Assembly: GCA_025141675.1 (NCBI GenBank)
Contig: CP081161.1
Coordinates: 558,001-622,000, forward strand
DNA from: Rhodobacteraceae bacterium S2214
Lineage (GTDB): Bacteria > Pseudomonadota > Alphaproteobacteria > Rhodobacterales > Rhodobacteraceae
Direction of reading: 5' to 3'
DNA length: 64,000 bases
The notes under the pieces: model-generated
What the model was told of the DNA's origin: nothing
The model's database searches: none
What the model saw: the letters and a program-made list of their open reading frames with translations, nothing else
Shown here: piece by piece, positions 17,415-25,198 of the stretch
Position numbering within the stretch: position 1 is the first letter of the stretch
How the letters are laid out: the number at the start of each line of letters is the position of its first letter
Translations under genes and position numbers: made by a program

Positions 17415-18863
17415 ATGAGACGTCACCGCAATGTCAAAATCGTCGCAACACTAGGACCAGCATCTAACGACTACGACATGATCCGTAAGTTGGTTGAAGC
17501 CGGTGCCGACGTGTTCCGTCTGAATATGTCCCACGGTGATCATTCCGAAATCAAAGTGCGTCACGAAATCATTCGCCAAGTTGAAAAAGACCTCAACAGC
17601 CCGATCGGTATTCTGGCCGACCTTCAGGGGCCAAAACTGCGTGTTGGTGTGTTTGCAAACGACGATGGCGAAGAACTGGTGCCGGGCGCAGATTTCCGTC
17701 TCGACCTTGATGACGCGCCGGGTGATCTGACCCGCGTACAGCTGCCGCACACTGAAATTTTCGACGCACTTGAACCGGGCGCGCACCTGCTGGTGAACGA
17801 CGGTAAGATCAAGCTGCGTGTCAAAGACTGCGGCGCGACTTTCGCGAACTGCGAAGTCATCGTTGGCGGCGTGATTTCCAACCGTAAAGGCGTGAACGTG
17901 CCTGACGTGACACTGCCATTGGCCGCGCTGTCTCCAAAAGATCTGAAAGACCTCGAATTCGTGTGCGAATTGGGCGTGGACTGGCTGGCGCTGTCCTTCG
18001 TGCAGCGTGCCGCTGACGTCGAACAAGCCCGCAAACTGTGCAACGGGCGTGCGGCGATCTTGTCCAAGATTGAAAAGCCAAACGCGGTGAAGGCGTTCGA
18101 AGAAATCCTCGCGGTGTCCGACGGTATCATGGTTGCGCGTGGCGATCTGGGTGTTGAACTGCCTGTGCAGAACGTCCCACCAATCCAGAAAAGCTTGATC
18201 CGTAAATGCCGTGCGGCTGCCAAGCCAGTGATCGTGGCGACACAGATGCTCGAATCCATGATCGACAGCCCGATGCCGACACGTGCCGAAGTCTCTGACG
18301 TCGCAACCGCGATCTACGAAGGCACGGACGCGATCATGTTGTCTGCAGAATCTGCGGCTGGGTCTTATCCGGTTGAAGCCGTGACAACGATGTCCAATGT
18401 AGCCGCCGAAGTCGAAGCTGACCCAACCTACACCGACATCATCGAAGCATCCCGCAATTCCACTGGTAAAACAGTGGCCGACGGGATCGTTTCTGCGGCG
18501 CGTGAAATTGCGGAAACCACAGACGTCAAAGCAATCTGCTGTTTCTCCCAATCTGGGACAACAGCATCCTTGGTTGCACGCGAACGCCCGCGGGTGCCGA
18601 TCGTTGCGATGACCAGCTCACCTGAAATCGCGCGGCGTTTGTGCCTGACATGGGGCACCAACTGCGTGGTCACGGGCGACGTTCACCGGTTTAAGGATGC
18701 GGTGATCGCGGCTGTGCGTGCGGCAAAGGCTGAAGACTTGGTCGACGAATCCGACATGATCGTTGTAACAGCTGGTGTGCCCTTCAACACACCGGGTACG
18801 ACGAACATCTTGCGGGTTGCCCCATGTGCAGAAAAGTTGATTTTCACAGCAGATGCTGATTAA
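17415..18863 (+). CDS. pyk: pyruvate kinase
   Basis: The 482-residue product carries the pyruvate kinase hallmarks: 'KIVATLGPASNDYDMI' and 'VFRLNMSHGDH' at the N-terminus, 'ADLQGPKLRVG', the active-site motif 'AILSKIEKPNAV', 'GIMVARGDLGVE' for metal binding, 'ATQMLESMIDSPMPTRAEVSDVA', and a C-terminal allosteric domain. It converts phosphoenolpyruvate and ADP to pyruvate and ATP in the cytosol. The start at 17415 has AAGGATC upstream. It is divergent from the amidohydrolase gene across about 124 bases. A small membrane protein gene follows after 35 bases. Confidence 0.96.
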   Translation: MRRHRNVKIVATLGPASNDYDMIRKLVEAGADVFRLNMSHGDHSEIKVRHEIIRQVEKDLNSPIGILADLQGPKLRVGVFANDDGEELVPGADFRLDLDDAPGDLTRVQLPHTEIFDALEPGAHLLVNDGKIKLRVKDCGATFANCEVIVGGVISNRKGVNVPDVTLPLAALSPKDLKDLEFVCELGVDWLALSFVQRAADVEQARKLCNGRAAILSKIEKPNAVKAFEEILAVSDGIMVARGDLGVELPVQNVPPIQKSLIRKCRAAAKPVIVATQMLESMIDSPMPTRAEVSDVATAIYEGTDAIMLSAESAAGSYPVEAVTTMSNVAAEVEADPTYTDIIEASRNSTGKTVADGIVSAAREIAETTDVKAICCFSQSGTTASLVARERPRVPIVAMTSSPEIARRLCLTWGTNCVVTGDVHRFKDAVIAAVRAAKAEDLVDESDMIVVTAGVPFNTPGTTNILRVAPCAEKLIFTADAD

Positions 18864-18898
18864 GGTTTCCTAACGCGAAACAATCGCAGGAAACGGGC

Positions 18899-19123
18899 AT
18901 GGATTCAGACGTCTTATGTGTTGTGGGCTTCATCATTGCGGTGCTGTCCATTCCGGCAATCGTGTCTGCGTTTTCCGACAATCGGTCGCCTCGGGTGCCT
19001 GCAATTGTTGTGCTGATCGGGGCCTTGATGATCGGTTATGCGATCAACGAACGGCCCGGCGCCTATAACTTTGATACTTTGCCGGACGTCTTCGTTCGGG
19101 TGATCGGCAAAGTCCTGAACTAA
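18899..19123 (+). CDS. small membrane protein, unknown function
   Basis: The 74-residue product is mostly hydrophobic: residues 4-24 (LCVVGFIIAVLSIPAIVSAF) and about 33-50 (VPAIVVLIGALMIGYAI) form two probable membrane helices separated by a short polar loop, with a soluble tail. I do not recognise the family. It lies 35 bases after pyk on the same strand with AGGAAACGGGC just before its ATG, so it is probably on the pyk transcript. Confidence 0.65.
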   Translation: MDSDVLCVVGFIIAVLSIPAIVSAFSDNRSPRVPAIVVLIGALMIGYAINERPGAYNFDTLPDVFVRVIGKVLN

Positions 19124-19133
19124 ATGGCCTCAG

Positions 19134-19152
19134 GTGGGCATGTTTTGCCCAC
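19134..19152 (+). terminator. possible weak hairpin terminator or leader hairpin
   Basis: GTGGGCA and TGCCCAC form a seven-base-pair stem ten bases after the small membrane-protein gene. No T-run follows, so it may slow polymerase or belong to the leader upstream of rpmI rather than being a full terminator. Confidence 0.35.
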
Positions 19153-19263
19153 TTATCGCTTGCTTTCCAAAGGACACAGACCTAAAGAAGCGCTTCCACC
19201 CGCGCGACCGGCCAATCTGGCATGCCGAGTCGTGCGTTCAACCGAACTCAAGAGGAGACGGAA

Positions 19264-19464
19264 ATGCCTAAGATGAAGACAAAATCGAGCTGCAAAAAGC
19301 GGTTCAAGACGACGGCGTCAGGCCGTGTCGTCGCAGCCCAAGCGGGCAAGCAGCACGGCATGATCAAGCGCACAAACAAATTCCTTCGTAACGCTCGTGG
19401 CACAACCACTTTGAGCAAAGCAGACGAAGGTATCGTTAAATCAATGATGCCTTACGCACGTTAA
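19264..19464 (+). CDS. rpmI: 50S ribosomal protein L35
   Basis: Starting at ATG 19264 (preceded by AAGAGGAGACGGAA) the product is a 66-residue basic protein, [20 protein letters not shown], with '[22 protein letters not shown]', the normal length and content of bL35. It is a component of the large ribosomal subunit. rplT follows 17 bases later. infC, which often precedes this pair, is not upstream here. Confidence 0.97.
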   Translation: MPKMKTKSSCKKRFKTTASGRVVAAQAGKQHGMIKRTNKFLRNARGTTTLSKADEGIVKSMMPYAR

Positions 19465-19481
19465 TTAGAGGGATTTAGGAT

Positions 19482-19844
19482 ATGCGCGTTAAAGGTGGTA
19501 CAGTCACTCATCGTCGTCACAAAAAGGTTCTCGACGCTGCCAAAGGTTATTACGACCGTCGTTCCAAGACTTTCAAAGTCGCGAAACAGGCCGTCGACAA
19601 AGCGAACCAATACGCTACTCGCGACCGTCACAACCGCAAGCGGAACTTCCGCGCGTTGTGGATCCAGCGGATCAACGCTGGTGTACGTTCGGTAGACGAA
19701 ACATTGAACTACTCCAAGTTCATCAACGGCCTCGTTCTGGCTGGCATCGAAGTCGACCGTAAGGTTCTGGCTGACCTGGCCGTAAACGAACCAGACGCAT
19801 TTGCGACAATCGTCGGCAAAGCAAAAGACGCACTGGCTGCCTAA
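19482..19844 (+). CDS. rplT: 50S ribosomal protein L20
   Basis: The 120-residue product has the bL20 pattern: the N-terminal extension '[28 protein letters not shown]', then '[26 protein letters not shown]' and '[21 protein letters not shown]'. It is needed for early assembly of the large subunit. Start ATG 19482 has GAGGGATTTAGGAT upstream. It forms a two-gene operon with rpmI and is closed by the terminator at 19867. Confidence 0.97.
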   Translation: MRVKGGTVTHRRHKKVLDAAKGYYDRRSKTFKVAKQAVDKANQYATRDRHNRKRNFRALWIQRINAGVRSVDETLNYSKFINGLVLAGIEVDRKVLADLAVNEPDAFATIVGKAKDALAA

Positions 19845-19866
19845 GTCAAACGTCGATCAGAATACG

Positions 19867-19896
19867 AAAGGGCCGTCCACCATTGGGCGGCCCTTT
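19867..19896. terminator. terminator after rplT
   Basis: AAAGGGCCGTCC and GGGCGGCCCTTTT form a strong stem with a short loop, followed by a T-run, between rplT and the convergent lipoprotein gene. The A/T flanks allow bidirectional use. Confidence 0.9.
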
Positions 19897-19900
19897 TGCG

Positions 19901-20674
19901 TTAGTGACCAGCGGCGAAAACGCCAGTTTGCTGCCCCGTTGTTGTAATGCTAGCGTTGTTCTGCGCGCGAGTCGTAACAAATGATCGGGTGACGGTCCCT
20001 ACAAGTTCGGCGCCTTCCGCCGTCGAACCGCCTAGCACACCAGAGTAATCAGTTGTCTCGATAGTCTCTCTACCGTCTTCTTCATTAACGGTGGTCTGCT
20101 CATCAATTGTACCAAAGGTCCCGTCTGCGAGAATGGTGCTTTCAGGAAAGCTAATTCGAGCGTCTTCATCTAGCACGAATGGCAAACCAAGCTCGAACAA
20201 ATCCGTTGTCGCCTCTGTCACCTCACCACTGATCGTCATCGCGTCCAGGTCCACGTCAAACACGGCAGTACCTGTGATATAGCTTCTGAACGTGTCATTT
20301 TCGGAATTCTCAAAAACCCCGACGTAGCTGCCTTCTAATGTTGCGCGCCCCGTTGGCAGAGCACCCAACTGAGCGGTGCGACCAAAGAACGTTTCTGCCA
20401 CGACGCCTTCATTGCGGGTCAATAAGATTGCAGCAAATGTCTCATCGCCTTCGCTCAGCGCGAGGATTTGACCTTCGCCGTCCTCCAATTCCGCAGCGCC
20501 TAGGAACGACCCGGCGTCAAATCTTTCGTTAAGTGGGAGCACAAGGTCATTATTTTTTGTTTGAAACGCAATGGTTTGACTATCTACCGTGAAAGACGGG
20601 ACGTCTGTTGTTGAACCACAAGCGGCCAAAGTAAGACATCCCAGTGGGGTAAGTGAACGAATTAGAGAATGCAC
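19901..20674 (-). CDS. putative lipoprotein, beta-rich, possibly TbpB-like barrel
   Basis: From a GTG at 20674 the product is about 257 residues with a lipoprotein signal 'MHSLIRSLTPLGCLTLAAC' (lipobox LAAC). The mature part has short beta-like stretches ('YVGVFENSENDTFRSYITGTAVFDVD', 'MTISGEVT') and ends with 'YSGVLGGSTAEGAELVGTV' and 'TGVFAAGH'. Those endings recall the C-terminal barrel of transferrin-binding-protein-like (TbpB_B_D) surface lipoproteins; this is a resemblance only. Another GTG at 20716 is possible, so the exact start is unsure. It is divergent from the agmatinase gene. Confidence 0.65.
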   Translation of the reverse strand: MHSLIRSLTPLGCLTLAACGSTTDVPSFTVDSQTIAFQTKNNDLVLPLNERFDAGSFLGAAELEDGEGQILALSEGDETFAAILLTRNEGVVAETFFGRTAQLGALPTGRATLEGSYVGVFENSENDTFRSYITGTAVFDVDLDAMTISGEVTEATTDLFELGLPFVLDEDARISFPESTILADGTFGTIDEQTTVNEEDGRETIETTDYSGVLGGSTAEGAELVGTVTRSFVTTRAQNNASITTTGQQTGVFAAGH

Positions 20675-20802
20675 GTCGGGTCCAATCAAAGCTTTATGTA
20701 GGCCAACTGTGATCACCTATGCATCGAACTTCAAACAAAAATTGACGTTTCTGGCCTGAACGGCTTTCTTTGGGGCGACTCGGAACGCAAGGATTTCACA
20801 CC

Positions 20803-21756
20803 ATGGCACAAAACGACTACGACGCCGGTCGTTTGAACCTTCCCTTCGTTGGCATCTCGACCTTCGGCAAGCGGCCTTACGTTTCAAATTGGTCTGCCAT
20901 CGACGCCGACGTCGCCATTCTTGGCGCCCCTTTCGATTTCGGCACCCAATTCCGCCCGGGCGCCCGGTTTGGTCCGCGTGCCGTGCGCGAGGCGTCGACC
21001 CTGTTCAGCTTCGGTCACGGCGGGGCGTATGACCACGAAGACGACGCCACCTATCTCGGGTCCGACGTCCGTATCGTCGATATCGGGGACGCAGATATCG
21101 TCCACACAGACACCGACAAAAGCCACACGAATATCAAACAGGGGGTCGCGGCGATCCTCAAAGCGGGGGCGTTGCCCGTCACCATTGGCGGTGATCATTC
21201 AATCAACATTCCCTGCATTGATGCCTTCGCGGATCAAGGCGACATCCACATCCTGCAAATTGACGCGCATCTCGATTTTGTCGACGTGCGGCATGGCGTA
21301 CGCAACGGGCATGGCAACCCAATGCGCCGCGCGGCGGAAAAGTCATATGTCACCGGCCTGACCCAAGTCGGCATCCGCAATGTGTCGTCCACTGCTAAAG
21401 AAGGCTACGACGACGCGCGCAAAATGGGGTCCGACATCATCTCGGTCCGGCAAATGCGCAAACTCGGGGCTGATGAGGTGATCAACCGTATCCCCAAGGA
21501 CGCCCGCGTCTACGTCACCATCGACATCGACGGGTTTTGCCCGTCCATCGCCCCCGGCACAGGCACGCCCAGCCATGGCGGGTTCCTCTATTATGAAGTG
21601 CTCGAAATGCTACAGGCCCTCGCCAATCGAAACGATGTCGCCGGTATTGATCTGGTCGAAGTCGCCCCCGCCTACGATCAAACCGACAGCACCGCGATCC
21701 TCGCAGCACAGGTCCTGTTGAATTTCCTCGGCTTCATCTTCCACGCACGGGGCTAG
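20803..21756 (+). CDS. speB: agmatinase / ureohydrolase family enzyme
   Basis: Starting at ATG 20803 (AAGGATTT upstream) the 317-residue product shows the binuclear manganese signature of the arginase/agmatinase family: 'ITIGGDHS'-like 'VTIGGDHSINI', 'ILQIDAHLDFVD' and 'VYVTIDIDGFCPSIAPGTGTP'. The family hydrolyses agmatine, guanidinobutyrate, arginine or related guanidines to urea. The C-terminal 'GIDLVEVAPAYDQTDSTAILAAQVL' favours the agmatinase side. Which guanidino compound is used cannot be read from sequence. It stands alone, 177 bases before pheS. Confidence 0.88.
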   Translation: MAQNDYDAGRLNLPFVGISTFGKRPYVSNWSAIDADVAILGAPFDFGTQFRPGARFGPRAVREASTLFSFGHGGAYDHEDDATYLGSDVRIVDIGDADIVHTDTDKSHTNIKQGVAAILKAGALPVTIGGDHSINIPCIDAFADQGDIHILQIDAHLDFVDVRHGVRNGHGNPMRRAAEKSYVTGLTQVGIRNVSSTAKEGYDDARKMGSDIISVRQMRKLGADEVINRIPKDARVYVTIDIDGFCPSIAPGTGTPSHGGFLYYEVLEMLQALANRNDVAGIDLVEVAPAYDQTDSTAILAAQVLLNFLGFIFHARG

Positions 21757-21933
21757 TGACCGACGGTTATCTCAGGGGCGTCGACCGATGCCCCACCGAT
21801 CAATCCAGCGTCGTTTGCCGTCTCTTCGAACACGGCATCGCGCGTATTTTCACCCGAGATTGACACGCCCCCCACGCTTGCAACCCATCCCCCCATTCAC
21901 TAACACCACATCAACCCATTCAAGAGGCGCGCC

Positions 21934-23007
21934 ATGGACGATCTCAAATCCAAATACCTGACCCTGATTGCCGATGCTGGCGATGAAAACACCCTCGAAG
22001 ACCTCCGCGTGCAGGCGCTTGGCAAAAAGGGCGAGATTTCCTTGCAGATGCGCGAGCTGGGCAAAATGACGCCAGAGGAACGCCAGACAGCGGGCCCCGC
22101 GTTGAATGCGCTCAAGAATGAAATCAACTCTGCGCTCGCCGCCAAGAAATCCGGCCTGCAAGACGCAGCGCTTGATGAACGCCTGCGCTCCGAATGGCTC
22201 GACGTCACGCTGCCCTCGCGCCAGCGCCCTGCAGGCACCATCCACCCGATTTCACAGGTCACGGATGAGGTCACCGCGATCTTCGCCGACATGGGCTTTT
22301 CGGTGGCCGAAGGCCCGCAGATTGAATCCGATTGGTACAACTTCGACGCGCTGAACATTCCGGGTCACCACCCTGCGCGCGCCGAGATGGACACGTTCTA
22401 CACGCACCGCGCCGAAGGCGATAACCGCCCGCCGCACGTCCTGCGCACGCACACATCACCCGTGCAAATCCGGTCGCTCGAAGCCAACGGCGCACCCATC
22501 CGCATCATCTGCCCGGGCCGCGTTTACCGCGCCGACTACGACCAAACCCACACGCCGATGTTTAACCAAGTCGAAGGCCTCGCCATCGACAAAGACATCT
22601 CCATGGCGAACCTGAAATGGGTGCTCGAAGAATTCGTGAAAGCGTTCTTCGAAGTCGACGACGTCGAACTCCGCTTCCGCGCCTCCCACTTCCCGTTCAC
22701 CGAACCATCCGCAGAGGTCGACATCCGCTGCTCATGGGAAGGCGGAACACTGAAAGTCGGCGAAGGCGACGACTGGCTCGAAATCCTCGGCTCCGGCATG
22801 GTGCACCCGAAAGTGCTGACAGCAGCAGGCGTCGATCCAAACGAATACCAAGGCTTCGCGTTCGGCGTCGGCATCGACCGCATCGCGATGCTTAAATACG
22901 GAGTCCCCGACCTCCGCGCCTTCTTCGACAGCGACCTGCGCTGGCTGCGACACTACGGTTTCCGGTCATTGGACGTGCCGACATTGGATGGTGGCCTGTC
23001 GCGGTGA
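21934..23007 (+). CDS. pheS: phenylalanyl-tRNA synthetase alpha subunit
   Basis: The 357-residue product is bacterial PheS: an N-terminal coiled-coil tRNA-binding arm ('[27 protein letters not shown]'), then the class II core with 'PLP'-type motif 1 region '[22 protein letters not shown]', motif 2 '[19 protein letters not shown]' and motif 3 '[22 protein letters not shown]'. With PheT it forms the alpha2-beta2 enzyme that charges tRNA-Phe. Its stop overlaps the start of the next gene by four bases. pheT does not follow directly: four small genes lie between. Confidence 0.96.
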   Translation: MDDLKSKYLTLIADAGDENTLEDLRVQALGKKGEISLQMRELGKMTPEERQTAGPALNALKNEINSALAAKKSGLQDAALDERLRSEWLDVTLPSRQRPAGTIHPISQVTDEVTAIFADMGFSVAEGPQIESDWYNFDALNIPGHHPARAEMDTFYTHRAEGDNRPPHVLRTHTSPVQIRSLEANGAPIRIICPGRVYRADYDQTHTPMFNQVEGLAIDKDISMANLKWVLEEFVKAFFEVDDVELRFRASHFPFTEPSAEVDIRCSWEGGTLKVGEGDDWLEILGSGMVHPKVLTAAGVDPNEYQGFAFGVGIDRIAMLKYGVPDLRAFFDSDLRWLRHYGFRSLDVPTLDGGLSR

Positions 23008-23345
23008 CGCTGAGAGAAATATGGTCATCTTTAGCATTTGCTGTGGATGACTATGTGTTTCATTTTAGCAGCGTCGGACTATTAGATTGGCCACTGTATT
23101 ATCTAATCCCAACAGGGATTGTCGCGTGTTTCTTCGCGCTTTTGGCAATGGCTATATGCGAATCTTTGCTACGGTCAGTATACAGATATGTCATGGATGG
23201 CTTCGCGGGAAAAATGCTGTCATTTTTTCAGCGGAGATTTGGCGCTGTTGTTGGGTGGATTATCTTTTTGTTCGTCGCTGCCGTCAGCTTTGTGGTGTTG
23301 CTTAAGGTGTTTTCGGTGTACCTAGCTTGGCTTGAAACCATATGA
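23004..23345 (+). CDS. small membrane protein between pheS and pheT, unknown
   Basis: The 113-residue product starts at GTG 23004, overlapping the pheS stop (GTGA). It has two strong hydrophobic stretches, about residues 29-52 ([21 protein letters not shown]) and 78-104 ([22 protein letters not shown]), so two membrane helices are predicted. I do not recognise the family. Its DNA is visibly AT-richer than pheS and the YrhK gene on either side, suggesting a recent insertion. Confidence 0.6.
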   Translation: MTLREIWSSLAFAVDDYVFHFSSVGLLDWPLYYLIPTGIVACFFALLAMAICESLLRSVYRYVMDGFAGKMLSFFQRRFGAVVGWIIFLFVAAVSFVVLLKVFSVYLAWLETI

Positions 23346-23454
23346 AGTTTTTTATGCTCTGAAGCGGAAGACCAATTGACATAACATCAGGGCCATTGCC
23401 CCAAGCTAACCTCCCCGAGGCCCGCGCACTCTCCTCTGACGGAAAGCCCCACAA

Positions 23455-23745
23455 ATGCTCTTCGACAACACCCACCACAAACACCCCGATCAACGCCGCC
23501 GCTACGCGCTCTACGAACTCGCCTACACCTTCGTCGATTTCTCGGCGGCCATCCTGTTTATCATCGGCTCCGTCATGTTCTTTTCCGACGAATGGACCTA
23601 CACAGGCACATGGCTGTTCGTCATCGGCTCGATCTGTTTCGCGCTGAAACCGACCATCCGGATCGCGCGCGAAATCCACATGATCGCAAAAGGGCGGGCC
23701 GACGCCGTCGCAGACAACCTGAACAGGGACGAAAACAATGGCTGA
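23455..23745 (+). CDS. YrhK-like domain protein
   Basis: The 96-residue product (ATG 23455, GGAAAG upstream) matches the YrhK-like family: 'RRYALYELAYTFVDFSAAILFIIGS', 'FFSDEWTYTGTWLFVIGSICFALKP' and 'TIRIAREIHM'. Two membrane helices are predicted. The function is unknown. Its 3' end overlaps the start of the ASCH-domain gene by eight bases, so the two are coupled. Confidence 0.85.
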   Translation: MLFDNTHHKHPDQRRRYALYELAYTFVDFSAAILFIIGSVMFFSDEWTYTGTWLFVIGSICFALKPTIRIAREIHMIAKGRADAVADNLNRDENNG

Positions 23746-24163
23746 CACCGAAGACCTGAACGACACATATCCGGGTGCGGGCACGTTCCAGTTCGGCGAT
23801 AACAAAGAAATGTGCCAGCGTCTGATCGACCTCGTCCGCAAAGGCAAAAAGACCGCCACCTGCGGGGCGGCCCGCGATTTCGAAGACGAACCCGAAGCCA
23901 TGCCCGTCGTCGGCCGCTGCGACATCGCGGCAAACTGGGACACCACGCCCGCGCTGGTGATCCGCACAACAGCCGTGCACAAAATCCGCTTCTGCGACGT
24001 CCCCGAAGAACTGGCGCTCAAAGAAGGCGAAAACGAAGCGCTTGTCGGCTGGCGCAAAGACCACAAAGCCTTCTTCAAACGCAACGGCGGCTACGACCCC
24101 GAAATGATGCTGATCTTCGAAGAATTCGAACTCGTCGAAGACCTAGACGGACGCGCACTCTAA
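23738..24163 (+). CDS. ASCH domain protein
   Basis: The 141-residue soluble protein fits the ASCH (PUA-like) domain family: 'YPGAGTFQFGDNKEMCQRLIDLVRKGKKTATCGA' contains the characteristic Gly-Lys-Lys-Thr-Ala segment, and 'LVIRTTAVHKIRFCDVPEELALKEGE' the conserved beta core. ASCH proteins are thought to bind RNA or modified nucleosides; some bacterial members are ribonucleases or amidohydrolases of acylated cytidines. No catalytic assignment is made here. It is translationally coupled to the YrhK-like gene. Confidence 0.85.
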   Translation: MADTEDLNDTYPGAGTFQFGDNKEMCQRLIDLVRKGKKTATCGAARDFEDEPEAMPVVGRCDIAANWDTTPALVIRTTAVHKIRFCDVPEELALKEGENEALVGWRKDHKAFFKRNGGYDPEMMLIFEEFELVEDLDGRAL

Positions 24164-24313
24164 CCCCATCGTCTCACACCACGGCAATCATCGCGCGAGA
24201 CCTCGGCTTCTTTGGGTCCTTCCAAATCCCCGCCGGAGGCTCCCGCACGTCCAACACGCGCCACGCACAAAATCGTCATGTGACATCAGCCACGACACAG
24301 CTACAAAAGTCAC

Positions 24314-25129
24314 ATGATACGCATCCTGATTTTCCTCGCCTTGTTCTCCACCCAAGCGAACGCCCAAACCAACCCCGATTCAATCCTGCCCGACAACCCG
24401 TGCCACGGCCAAACGGCCTGCGAACTCGACGGGCGGGAATACCACGTCAAAGAACCGGACGGATGGGACGGCGTGTCACCGCTGCCCGTCTTGCTCCATT
24501 TCCACGGTTGGGCGCGGACAGGGGCGGGACCAGTCTATAACGGGCGCATATCTGGCGCGACCCGTCGCCGCGGCGTCCTGCTCATTGCCCCCACAGGCAT
24601 CAACAAAACATGGAACTTCCGTCAATCCGGCAGCGCGGACGTTGATTTCGCGAATGCAGCCCTCGAAGACGCCGCAAAACGCTATCCCATCAACACCTCG
24701 CAAATCTACGTCTCGGGCTATTCCTACGGTGGCCTGATGGCATGGCGCTACGCCTGCGAAAGCGGTGATCGGGCGCTGGCGGTGATGAGCATCAGCGCGA
24801 CGCTCGCGTCTTCTGGCCACTGCGACCAGCAGCCAACCGAATTCCGCGAAGTCTACGGGCTGCGCGACACCGTACTCGATTTCCCCTACGGCCCAGACGG
24901 GGACACCACATTCCCTGTCATTTTCTGGCGCGACCAATACGGCTGCGGGGACGCGACCGACGAAATGGACTACGCGATCACCCAGCGGCGCACCTTCACG
25001 CGCACAACATGGGATTGCGGCCCGAACAAAGTCACGCTCGACGTCCACCCAGGCGGCCACCTGATCCCGCGCGGCTGGATCGGGCGCCAGCTTGACGAAC
25101 TGCTGGACCGGACGCCCACCTATCCGTGA
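24314..25129 (+). CDS. secreted alpha/beta-hydrolase, PHB-depolymerase/LpqC-like esterase
   Basis: The 271-residue product begins MIRILIFLALFSTQANAQT, a Sec signal peptide cleaved near residue 18. The mature enzyme has 'LPVLLHFHGWARTGAG' (oxyanion-hole region), 'IYVSGYSYGGLMAWRYAC' with the GxSxG nucleophile (GYSYG), and a late 'DVHPGGHLIPR' with the probable catalytic His. This matches the LpqC/polyhydroxybutyrate-depolymerase-like esterase group, which includes feruloyl esterases. The substrate is unknown. Six Cys in the mature part could give disulfides. About 150 bases without a gene precede it. Confidence 0.82.
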   Translation: MIRILIFLALFSTQANAQTNPDSILPDNPCHGQTACELDGREYHVKEPDGWDGVSPLPVLLHFHGWARTGAGPVYNGRISGATRRRGVLLIAPTGINKTWNFRQSGSADVDFANAALEDAAKRYPINTSQIYVSGYSYGGLMAWRYACESGDRALAVMSISATLASSGHCDQQPTEFREVYGLRDTVLDFPYGPDGDTTFPVIFWRDQYGCGDATDEMDYAITQRRTFTRTTWDCGPNKVTLDVHPGGHLIPRGWIGRQLDELLDRTPTYP

Positions 25130-25198
25130 CCCGCACTTCCCCCCAGCACAGCTTTGGGTTAGGACAGCATCAACACATCTGATGCACGGACGACGTTC

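Noticed and set aside
17451..18551. 366-codon minus-strand frame
   Set aside because: Entirely antisense to pyruvate kinase and with no domain pattern.
21757..21933. 35-codon frame starting GTG just after the agmatinase gene
   Set aside because: Too short, no ribosome binding site, and the region is simply the spacer before pheS.
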